Shown here: positions 1 to 9,007 of the stretch, piece by piece
Layout of the letters: each line of letters begins with the position of its first letter
Numbering within the stretch: position 1 is the first letter of the stretch
Origin: Chromera velia
Taxonomy: Eukaryota > Sar > Chromeraceae
Reading direction: 5' to 3'
Length of the DNA: 22,491 nt
Assembly (NCBI GenBank): GCA_018398765.1
Contig: JAHBMJ010002122.1
Coordinates: forward strand, 1 to 22,491
The notes under the pieces: generated by a model
What the model was told of the DNA's origin: nothing
The model's database searches: none
What the model saw: only the letters and a program-made list of their open reading frames with translations
Program-made: the position numbers and the translations under genes

Positions 1-38
1 AGAGAAACAGGTGGAGAAACAGACAAGTAGACGCGCGC

Positions 39-58
39 GCACACACGCATACACACAT

Positions 59-89
<31 letters not shown>

Positions 90-136
90 TACACACATAC
101 ATACACATACACACACACACACACATACACACACAC
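39..136. repeat. (CA)n microsatellite with CATA interruptions
   Basis: An alternating CA/TA dinucleotide tract runs almost unbroken here, with ACAT interruptions. It sits upstream of the first recognisable exon. Apparent His/Thr-rich reading frames across it are products of the repeat, not genes. Confidence 0.95.
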
Positions 137-306
137 CACGAACCATGTGATCTCCCACAGACAGAGGCAGAGGCAGATCAACAGGAAGGGAGAATAAGGG
201 AGGGACAGAGAGAGAGAGGCAACAAGACTGTGTCAGTCCTTTTTTTCCTTTTCTCCATCACACACAGCCAGCAAGAAAAGAAAGGAAATGTTTAACGGAC
301 AATCAA

Positions 307-315
307 AGATAGATC

Positions 316-346
<31 letters not shown>

Positions 347-350
347 TGAC
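307..350. repeat. GATA/GACA tetranucleotide tract
   Basis: Short tandem run of GATA units passing into GACA units. The flanking 351-756 stretch holds no exon I can support; it is low-complexity (CACA, GAGA) and then mixed sequence leading to the splice acceptor at 755-756. Confidence 0.85.
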
Positions 351-756
351 GGGCAGCAGAAACAGAGAAACCGGCAGACGCGCGAACACACACCGAGCAC
401 GCACACACACCGAGAGACTATATTACTTCCCACAGACAGATAGACACACAGACAAACACATAAATCACTTTTTGGATGAAACACTCTGCAAAACCCTTCT
501 CAGCTTTTTCTTCTTGCACCCGCAAACGTTCCCACCTCTCTATCAATACACAAAAGCAAATCGAACTTCGCCACAAAAATATCTTCTGTCCCGAGCATCG
601 TTTTTGTCTGTTCTCGTTTCTCTTCAGTGACGATTCGGCATGCTGGCTAGGGTAGTGGAGTGAATGAGTTTCGATTCGCTTGGGCCTCGTTCGCTTCTAT
701 GCGTCTGTTGGAGAAGGGTGTTTTAAAAGCCATTTCTGTTTGTGTTGGTGCTGCAG

Positions 757-2904
757 GCTGAAGAACGGCTCCTGGCGGAGCTCGCGGCCCGACGTGTGGA
801 GGTCAGTACGCACCGTGGGAGCAGTCAAAGACCATTACGCAAGCAATGCACGCGGTGAAACAGGCAAGCAGACAACCGACAAGGATGTTAAGGAGGGACC
901 AACTTCCATTTTTATTAAGTATCTTCCGTCAGCTCCAGCGTTCCCCCTCTATCATTGTCCTCCCTGCAGGAGTCTGAGAGAGCCCTATTGCACGACAGGC
1001 TTTCTCGACGACTAGAGGAAGCTGAACAGAGCTGTCTGGCCTCAGAGGGCCGCGAGAGAGATGCAGTTGGAAAGCTAAATGAAGCGTCTCGGAGGTGCAC
1101 AGAACTTCAGAAAAGGCTGGGGGAAAGCGAATCCATGCTAGAGGGGGGAAAAAAAGGGCGAAGCGAAGACCAAAGTACAGCCAAAAAGAAAGAGGGGCAG
1201 GTCAGTATTAGTGAAGATTTTCATTCATTCCATCGAGAAGTGGGAGCCAGCAAAGTAAAAACTCGAGTGCATCGCGTACCAAGATACCAAAAAAGCAAAA
1301 AACACAGAGAACAAGACGGGAACAAGACTGGGAAGGAAACGAATTGTGACTGTAGACGGAAAGAGGGGGACAGGGACATTTTCGGGGGGAGGAAACGAAT
1401 TGTGACCCTTCTTCTTCTTCTTCAGTCGTCCATCTTGGCATGTCCTCGGGATCCAAATATAGAGGCTGATTCGAGCACAGAAGGAAGATAGAGTGGACCC
1501 GAAAAATAGGGAGACACACAGGAACACAGAGTTTCCACTGATACATTGAGCCAATACAAAAAGACAATTGAAAAAAGAGTCGCCGACAAACGCTGAATCG
1601 AACAGAATGAAGGAATAGAAGGAAGCGAAGCGGGGAGGAGGGGTCATCAAGAAAGGGCGCCTGAGAGGGAGAGAGGAGGGCGGCCAAGAAAGAAGGGATC
1701 AGGAACGGTAGAAAGGAAAGAAGAAGTGAAGAGATCAATAGAAAAGAAACAATGAAGGGGGAAAAATTAATGGTTGGCGCAGTGTGGTATAGAAAGAAAC
1801 AGATAGACACAAAAAGAGAGAAGAGGGGGAAAAAAAAAGGAAGGGAGGGGGTAAAAGAGAAGACAAAACAATGAGCGAGAAAGAAAGAAAGAAAGAAAGA
1901 AAGCAAGCAAGCAAGCAAGCAAGGAAGCAAGTCAGGAAAGGAAGAAGAAAAAGAGGGCTGTCTGTATAGGAAAACGGGACTTGAGGAAGTTTTGGAATGT
2001 AATTGTGACAATCTTTTTATTGCTTACAGCTGCAGGATTCTTTAGTAGATCTTCAATCTCAGCTGGACCAACTGGTCAGCGCCTTGCAGTGCAGCAACGA
2101 CAACTTCTGTCCGTCACGCAGGCATTCAGTCACTGTGATCGCTGAAGATGCCTGCCACTTCCCCTCACTGTCTCAAAAGCGCCCCTGCTGACTCTTGATT
2201 CATAATCTTGGCAGTGAGGAAAGAGACAGGGGTGGTCGGGTTGGTAAGTGAGGAGAGTGATTAACTGCATTTCACTATTGTCATTTTGCTTTTCCCGCCG
2301 GCTCTTGGGCAAACGCACTTCTTGAAAGTGGTAAGAGCGGTGTATATGGACATGGCTTTGAGTGATTGGCTGTCTGCCGATGAATGTACAGAAACAAGCT
2401 TAGCAGATGGACAGAGGGGCCCTTCTGGCTGAGTTGGAGGCAGCAAAGATCGAGCAAGTGGCCTCAAGAAGAAGGGAGATCGCTGCCAAAGGGAGGTCTC
2501 GAGAGGAGGCTGCTCGCTGGTGTGAGGCTGAGAACGCTATCCAGACTAAAGAGCTTGGGCGCCTCCGACTCGAGAGTCTGGAGACGGAGAAGCGCTGTGC
2601 TGCTGACAGAGAAGTTTCCCACGGAGCCATAAAGCAGCTGTACTCTCAAGTGGGTTCATGTTCTCTGTTCCTCTCTGTCTGCCTGCCTGTCTTTCTATAT
2701 GTCTGTCCCTCTTTGCTTCTCTCTGTTTCTCTCTGTGTGCGCCTCTGTTTGTTTCTGCTTTCATCTGTCTCCGCTTCTGTATGTGTCTGTTTGTCTCGGC
2801 CCTTCTTGAACGTTTTTTTGTCTGCCAGTCTGTCCCCCTCTCTGTGCCCCTCTCTCTCTCTCTCTCTCTGTGTATGTATGTGTTTGTGTGTGTGTGTATG
2901 TGTG

Positions 2905-2946
<42 letters not shown>

Positions 2947-3318
2947 TGTATATATACGTGTGCGTGCGTCTCCCTCTTCGTCGGTTTGCTTTTCTTTATG
3001 TTTTTCTTTTTGTCTCTCTATCGAAGGAAAGTGGAAGAAACAACGCAGTCTGTATGTTTTACTCTCCTTCTCCCTCTGTCTGTTACCTCCCCCCCGCCCA
3101 CCGCTTCCACCGTTCTCTCTCTTGGGAGGGAAGGGAAACGAATGAAAAAACCATTCTCTCTGTCCTTTTTGGAGTTTTATCACCCCTAAAAGCTCATGGC
3201 TCACAGCATCACTTCCTCAGAATAGACAGGGTACTTTCCCTCTTTTCTGAACGTGCAGATCGACGGTCAGCGATACGAGATTGCTCGTCTCCAGGCCCGA
3301 GTAGAGCACCTCGGCTAA
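757..3318 (+). CDS. Coiled-coil protein, 3' exons (5' end outside or unseen)
   Basis: Five exons are proposed: 757-801, 970-1200, 2030-2074, 2404-2649 and 3259-3318, ending in TAA. Each begins after a CAG/TAG acceptor and ends before a GT donor (GTCAGT, GTCAGT, GTCAGC, GTGGGT), and every junction is phase 0, so the frame stays open. The product is rich in Glu, Arg, Ala, Leu and Lys in heptad-like spacing (AEERLLAELAARRVE; LRLESLETEKR; RYEIARLQARVEHLG), which predicts a long coiled coil with no membrane segment. No catalytic domain is visible and I do not recognise the family; a cytoskeletal, centrosomal or scaffold role would be a guess. The third exon's end is uncertain (other phase-0 donors lie at 2129 and 2135). 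The fourth could start at CAG 2404 or ATG 2407. Introns are 168, 829, 329 and 609 nt and carry simple repeats. The start codon was not found. The true 3' end may lie further on (see 3319-3870). Confidence 0.6.
1500..1960 (+). repeat. Polypurine (GA-rich) tract with GAAA/GCAA array in an intron
   Basis: The plus strand is strongly purine-biased here, inside the intron between exons 970-1200 and 2030-2074. At 1878-1930 it becomes tandem GAAA units and then GCAA units. The long Phe/Ser-rich minus-strand frames are by-products of this bias. Confidence 0.85.
2655..2950 (+). repeat. Pyrimidine-rich tract followed by (TG)n microsatellite in an intron
   Basis: The intron after the exon ending at 2649 begins with about 200 nt of CTCTGT/CTGTCT-type pyrimidine-rich sequence. 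From about 2870 to 2947 it becomes a TG dinucleotide tract with TATG interruptions. No coding content. Confidence 0.9.
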
Positions 3319-3870
3319 TGCGCAGACCTCATCAGAGCGGACGGTTTGGAGAATTGTTCTTCGCCATTACGTTTTGAGGTTTTGCGTGACGCACAACCTC
3401 AGATTCTCAGTCGAACATCGCCACCATGCCTTGTGTCTGCAAAAGCGCTGGTTACGGGAGATTCTGTACGAGCAAGTAGTCCGTTAGCGTTGCAAATGAG
3501 AGGCGGTGCCGGAGCTGCTACGCAGACTGGCGGCCGGAACGAATTTGACTGCTCTCAACCTCCAATGCAAGAGGGTGGAGGAAGCGCCGAACGAGAGCGA
3601 AAACAGAAAACTGCTGAAGCCACATTGTGGGGCTACACGGAAGTCTTTGGGGTCGAAGGAGCTCTCAGGCGTCTTGCTGCTTGTTCTTCTCCTGTTATGA
3701 AAAGTGAAGTTGCCTTGCCCGCTCCGCAAGACGTAGAAGGTGCGGCCAAAAGAGAAGGCAGAGAGGGTCCTCTTGATTCTGCCCAAGAATTTTCAGTTGA
3801 GAGAACAAGTGGGCTGACGAAGACGCACGATTCAATTGCCAAGTCTTTAATTCACTCTATCTTACAGTAA
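3319..3870 (+). other. Ambiguous 3' end of the coiled-coil gene (extension, mini-introns or decay)
   Basis: After the TAA at 3316-3318 the same frame is open for 183 codons to a TAA ending at 3870, longer than expected by chance. A second frame also looks protein-like. If 3301-3325 (GTAGAG...GCGCAG, 25 nt) and 3476-3502 (GTAGTC...GAGAG, 27 nt) are removed, one frame stays open from 3259 through 3326-3475 (50 codons, includes RWLREILYEQ) and 3503-3697 (includes VPELLRRLAAG and NLTALNLQCKRVEEA). The last segment again resembles a heptad coiled coil. Both removed pieces begin GT, end AG and carry stops, and the first contains CTAAT, a branch-point-like string. Either the gene uses very short introns, or the 3' end is decaying by mutation, or the TAA is read through or is an error. 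I cannot decide. Confidence 0.4.
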
Positions 3871-4110
3871 TGATACTCGCGCACTGGATGGTTATTTTGA
3901 TCTGTGGATGTATAATTTTTAATATAATTTATAGTGCAAAATACTACAAATTAAAAATTTTACTGTCATATTATGCCTAGCGTTATGTGAATCAAAGATC
4001 ACCGGCAATCCTAGAATCAATTATACAATTAGAAAGATTAGAACTTTTGAAGGAAGTTTAATTAAGTTAATTTATTTAGATTTATCCTCTGACCGCAAGG
4101 TGGAAGGCTG

Positions 4111-4177
4111 ATATCAAGATGAGCCCCGAACAAAAATTGGGGCGGCAATGGGGCCAAAACATTTTGAGGGGGTTAAG
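4111..4177 (+). repeat. Repeat module A-B (copy 1)
   Basis: Segment A, 4111-4138 (core GAGCCCCGAACAAAAATT), recurs inverted at 7118-7145 with one mismatch over about 28 nt. Segment B, 4161-4177 (ATTTTGAGGGGGTTAAG), recurs exactly at 7087-7103 in direct orientation. The two segments are therefore arranged differently in the two copies. The reading frames over this block (to about 4590) look like repeat sequence, not genes. Confidence 0.7.
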
Positions 4178-4438
4178 CCCGTCCGGGCAATCCCGGTGGC
4201 GTATGACGCCCAGAAAGGCACCAAAATGGTCTTTAGAGGCCGCTAAGTGCAGTGGTGTATATGAATTTGGACCAAAACTTTCCGGGGCTACTCTCAAAAT
4301 TGCTAAAATGTGGTAAGACTGCTCAAAAAGCATACCAACACACAGAGAAGGGTTATTTCGTCCTCTCGTCTTTTCTTTTCTATATATCTCTAGATCTATC
4401 TTGTTGTGTAGAGCAGTACCGATTAAGGCGCTGGTGCT

Positions 4439-4480
4439 GGTGCAAAAACAAGTTTGCACCTTAAATCAGGTGCAAAACAG
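4439..4480 (+). repeat. GGTGCAAA palindrome and CAGGTGCAAAACAG motif
   Basis: GGTGCAAA at 4439-4446 pairs with TTTGCACC at 4453-4460 around a 6-nt loop. The related motif CAGGTGCAAAACAG follows at 4467-4480 and recurs exactly at 6565-6578, so this is a short dispersed repeat. Function unknown. Confidence 0.7.
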
Positions 4481-5192
4481 ATATAAAATAAGGTGCGCCG
4501 TTTACCATATAACAGCTAGGTTTCTACGGTTGTTTTCTAGTGTTTTTAGCGGCCAAAAGGCGCCTCATTCAAAGCCTAAAAGCGTTTTATAATATAGGTT
4601 AGCTACACAAACTTTTACTGTGTGAAACAACCTAAAATGTCACTAGAAATGTCAGTAAAAAGATAAAAAGAAAAAAAAAAAGAAATTTTTCTTGCAATTA
4701 AAGACTACATATCTCTGACTATCTCATGACTTCGGTATCTTTCTGGGTCTTTTTTTTTCATTTATCACCTGTCCAATGCTTTGTATGTATGATCTATAGC
4801 GTTTGAATATGTTTGGCGCCGTTTGCGTGCTGCACCGTAGTCCAGTTGTGTCTTAGCTTATACGATCCATAAATCCTTCAAACTGCACACGCATGCCCCT
4901 TTGGAGCAAACTCCTGAAGAAAGCAACCACAAATGGTGCGTTTTCATGAAAAAGAAAAAGTAGAAAGAATGAAACAAAGGAAGGTTTTTTTGGATTTTGT
5001 CTCTGAGCAAGGGCAAGCGAGGGCCTGATTTCAGAGGCTCAAAGCCCAGCCCTGTCATACCCTAGCTCTCTTCTTCACTCACCCCCCTCCCCAAAACGAC
5101 AACGGAGGATAAAAACTAGATAAAAAAGAGGAAAGAGAGAAAGAAGAAGAGGAGAAAGAAGAAGAGAGAGCAGGCTCCTCACAGAGTTTCTC

Positions 5193-5336
5193 TCACTCGA
5201 AGTCCGACTTGAAAGTCGACCTTAGTATGACGTCTTTCTTCCCTAGAAACTCCTGGAGTTTGATGCGGGCTCGTTGGGGCAGAGGGGAGGCTTTGGCTTT
5301 TAATTTGAGTTTGGCTTTGAAGAATGAGAAAAACAT
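5193..5336 (-). CDS. Possible small basic ORF or terminal exon
   Basis: A 47-codon minus-strand frame opens with ATG and ends in TGA. Its product is basic and Lys-rich near the start (KAKLKLKAKA), followed by a more ordinary segment (RIKLQEFLGKKDVILRSTF). I do not recognise it. Purine-rich simple sequence (5100-5172) lies immediately beyond its stop. It could be a last exon, a small protein gene or chance; no splice partner was identified. Low confidence. Confidence 0.15.
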   Translation of the reverse strand: MFFSFFKAKLKLKAKASPLPQRARIKLQEFLGKKDVILRSTFKSDFE

Positions 5337-5399
5337 GGACAAAGTCAGACAGGGGCGATTTTTAACCCCAGACCCTCTTCTTCTGACTGACCCGGCTTA

Positions 5400-6430
5400 A
5401 TTTATGATGTTTGTCCAGACTAGTATGTCTTCCCATACCCTCCTGAGCAACCTGCAAGGATCTACTGTGTCATCTACGTGGCTGATACAAGTATTTTCTC
5501 CGTCTTCAGATTCAAAAAAAGGCTTTCTTTGTTCTTGAACAACTTTTTTTTTGTTTGCTGACATTTGTGTGAAGCCGTCTATCTGGACAGGGCCCCGGTT
5601 TATGAAATTGAGAAGTGATTAACTGCAGTGACCGGTATTATATATAATATACAGGACCGGTATGACTGACAACTCGCAAACGAAGGGGTGAACGCCTCTA
5701 CAAAAGCTGCACTTCCCTATACAGACGGTCTTCAAACCTTTTGGAAGTACCAAACGCAACAAGAAGCCGTGGTATGACAGAAAGTCAAATACAGATCTAT
5801 ATGTAAGTATACAAACTTAACGAGCCATCAGCAGACGGAATTAAGTGACGAATAGTTCCACTCTCTGACGCAAAGCAGCAAATTGAATGATCAAACCAAT
5901 TGCACTCTTACTGACCAAGATAGATCGAGCCCGCCAATCGTAAAGAGCGCCTGGCACCAGGTTTCAAAAGTCCTTACCTGCAACCAAGAGGGACGTATAT
6001 ACCTTCATGTATGCATGTTCCCATGTGTGTGCCGTTTCTGCTTCTCTTCTTCATATTAATAAAAAAAAGAATCTCCGTACAGTACTGTGTTGGCATTCAT
6101 CCTTGATTGCTAAAGGTCGACGATAGCATTGTGCCATTATTATACAAACGGACTCAGTCTGCTTGTGCAGCTTCTTGTCAAACCTCTTGTTCTGATCTTT
6201 TTACCTTCGTGTGCTCCTTGCTGCTATGCATGCACATGCAGTCGTTTCTGTTACATAGCGCAGGCTGAGCCCATAAAACAGTTCTCATGCTGCAAAGAGA
6301 AGAGGTTCTCACATGCTAGCTTGACTTGATTTCATGCAGCGCATGCGTTGTCAAACGCGTGCATAGGTTTATGCAGTGAGCCCTGCAGCCAATTTTATTA
6401 ATAATTCATCTCAAAAATCGGCTGATCGGA
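5400..6430. other. Spacer without recognised gene
   Basis: AT-rich mixed sequence. The only structure I see is a repeated GACCGGTAT around 5631-5665 bracketing an ATATATAATATA core. The short open frames here lack splice or compositional support. Confidence 0.6.
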
Positions 6431-6433
6431 TAT

Positions 6434-6530
6434 TTGTTCCGTGCACCGTGGCCCGGCAACATGCACGCGCGCGTTTGGGGCCGCGAGGACTCCGAGCCGC
6501 AGGGGGGGGGCCGTGACGCGTTGCATGGCC
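6434..6530. other. Local GC- and CpG-rich island in AT-rich spacer
   Basis: About 100 nt of CpG-dense sequence (GCACGCGCGCG, GGCCGCGAGG, a G9 run, GTGACGCG) contrasts with AT-rich flanks. It directly precedes the GGTGCA repeat cluster at 6565-6620. It could be a promoter-like region or part of an inserted repeat; there is no linked exon to decide. Confidence 0.35.
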
Positions 6531-6564
6531 ATGACGCTGACACTTTTCACCCAACTCATTCAAT

Positions 6565-6620
6565 CAGGTGCAAAACAGGTGCATCAGGTGCATCTGGTGC
6601 AAAACAGGTGTATCTGGTAC
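6565..6620 (+). repeat. Tandem CAGGTGCA-type repeat cluster
   Basis: Imperfect tandem units of CAGGTGCAAAA, CAGGTGCAT and CTGGTGCAAAA. The first unit reproduces the 14-mer seen at 4467-4480, and TGGTGCAAAACAG occurs at 6595-6607. A further GAGGTGCAC follows near 6646. Confidence 0.75.
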
Positions 6621-7086
6621 AACTGTCTGGTTTGCATTTTTTCTGAGGTGCACATTTTCCAAGCCCTAGTACCGATGGGCAAAGTGGCACCATTCCGCTC
6701 CCTTAGTACTAGAAAAAGTGTGTCTGTGTCGGGATGAAGTCTTGTGGCGCAGTTGATCTGCTTTTGCGTGTCTGGCAGCTCCAGTTTAGAGCAGTAAGGA
6801 AAGTACCTCCCAGGCTTCCAAAGCAACATTCCTTCTTTCTATCAGGAGACCACAGAATCGATCCCCGGCAATTTTGCCCAATGCTTTGTATCTGGCCTCT
6901 TCGACTTGTTGAAGTGTCAACTCTCTGACTGTCGTTCTTGGCACTCCTTATGTATCTGGGAGCCATTTTTTCTGCACCATGCAGCTAGCGAGAGTCTAGT
7001 AGCAAGGCTGTCTAATGCGTTTTAGGTCATAGCTTGCCGATTCGAAGGGAAAAGAAGACAGTCCCTTCGCCCCTTCCTCATAGAAA

Positions 7087-7156
7087 ATTTTGAGGGGGTT
7101 AAGGCGGCGGTGAGGTAAATTTTTGTTCGGGGCTCATTTTGATATGCCACCGCCGC
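7087..7156 (+). repeat. Repeat module B-A' (copy 2) enclosed by a GC hairpin
   Basis: Segment B (7087-7103) matches 4161-4177 exactly in direct orientation, and segment A' (7118-7145) is the reverse complement of 4111-4138 with one mismatch. A perfect 9-bp stem, GCGGCGGTG at 7104-7112 with CACCGCCGC at 7148-7156, encloses A'. Confidence 0.7.
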
Positions 7157-9000
7157 TTTGCAATAATTTTTATTATATGCACACTATTTATCTGCTTAAG
7201 GGCTGTACACTGAACGTGACTGATCAAAGATTATTGAAAAGCTGGTTTTCAAAGAGGTTTGAGACCCCGTAGGACCCCTCCGCCCCCTTCTATTTTTTCT
7301 TATTTAAATTGGAACCCTGCTTAAATTTGCGCCATAACGCGCCTTCCTAGCATGCTTTCGGTCTGGCAAAGACTGCAAAGCTGTTTTTTTGTTTTTTTTT
7401 TTATAATGCTGCATAAAAAAAAATCAGAGATGCATGCATGCATACATACACGTAGCATTACGTATAACGCGAGCATCACACCGATATGTGACCTCAGATT
7501 TACCGGATAAGTGTATACTATATAGTACATGCAGTGATGTGCAACCTTATTTTTTTTTGCCGATTTTTTTCTGGGTAGTAGTCACTCTGTTGCTTTACAG
7601 ACTCGCCTGTTCAGAGTCTTCAGACGAGGAGTAAGCTAGACAGAAAACGTATTCAAACAGTGGTGAATTGTTCGAGTCCGTGTCTAGGTCTGCATTTAAC
7701 AATCTAGTTAACAATTAAGAAAAGCCTTAAGTAACTGTCCTAGTAACCATCTCAGAGTGACAGATTTAGTATATGATCTATTTAAATTATACCAATCCTG
7801 TCATATCCCAGCTGAGGGAGGTTCCAAAATAGTGGGGGTCCCCCTTCCTAGAGTTGTTAAATACCACCTGGAATAAATATCGATAACCGTTATTTTTGGG
7901 TCAAATACTGAATTTAGGTATAAGGTATTTATAATTTATCCAGGTATTTACAATCAACTCCTAGGGAATTCAGGGGGAAGGACCTGAAATCGGGTGTGTT
8001 TTGTGGAGCTTGTTGTTCTAGAAAGTTCATGAAGGCTTAAAAGACCTAAAAATTGAGAGTAATCACAACACGACAAAACGGCGACAGTGCTCTAGGGCAC
8101 CACTAATCACTTATCACTTATCAATTACTTATTATTATTGGTGTGTCACGGCCCTTAGTCATGGCCCCGAGAGTGTCAGAGACAGATACCATGAGTACTA
8201 CCCTATAAAAGTTTTATTAAATATAAGTAAATATGAGTAAATATTATAATATTTTTAAAATATGACATAAAAATAAGTAAAATATAAACAATTTTTTTGG
8301 TGAACTATAAAGCACAAAGAGCTCAAAAGTGGTTTGTATGGTTTAGTTTTGATCAGAGAACACGTTTAGCTATCTAGATTGGCCATATACAATATAAAAA
8401 AAATTTTAGAGCCCGATGAATTTTTTAGTGAATCAACTTGTGAATGTCTATTCACTATTTTTTTCTTAAGTAATTTTTCATGACTAAATTATGACTAAAT
8501 ATGGCTGAACTTAAAATTTCTTTTTAAGCATATAATGCTGCATATTTTTAGATAAAAGATGCCAAATGAGTCTGTTAATGACCATTTCTAACGAGAGAAG
8601 TATTTTATGATTTTTTAAAAAATGGTACACTTCTTATATATGCAAACATATAAATATATGAAAAAACATATGTATATATTGGGCCTGCCCATCGACAACG
8701 ACGTCACGACCAGGACCGGGGTGCACGCGTGTGAGCATGACCTATGGATGCCAGGGCCTGCTGCACGCAGTGTTCTGTGCAGCGCTAGTGTGCAGCGTGT
8801 ACATGCATGTAGTGAAAGACCCTGGCATGCATGATCCACACCACAAAGGCTACTCATGCAGACAAAAATATATATATGCAGACGTACAGATAAAAGAACT
8901 GTATCACAGAGTGTTGGTGCTTTTGTGTCAATCCACTAGGATAGGGCAAACCGACAGTAGGATTGTCTTTCTATAGTGTTGTCTCTTTATTTTGTGCTGC
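7157..9000. other. AT-rich spacer without recognised gene
   Basis: Contains A/T homopolymer runs (7384-7421, 7550-7570), a motif CCCCTTCCTAGAG at 7841-7853 next to AT-rich ATCGATAACCGTTATTT sequence, and an AAATATGA-rich block at 8200-8600 resembling 10500-10950. Around 8700-8860 the sequence is more GC-rich, with a 9-bp inverted repeat (ATGCCAGGG / CCCTGGCAT, about 8748 and 8819). I found no exon with matching splice sites. Confidence 0.55.
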
Positions 9001-9007
9001 CTAGTAG

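Noticed and set aside
1208-2011. 267-codon minus-strand Phe/Ser/Leu-rich frame resembling a membrane protein
   Set aside because: It is the complement of a purine-rich intron; it lacks varied composition and overlaps well-supported splice sites on the plus strand.
2407-3189. 260-codon plus-strand frame running past 2649
   Set aside because: The first 81 codons are a real exon, but beyond the GTGGGT donor the frame only translates CT-rich and TG-repeat intron sequence.
7661-7690. tRNA T-arm-like GTTCGAGTCC
   Set aside because: No complementary T-stem, acceptor stem or box A at the right distance.
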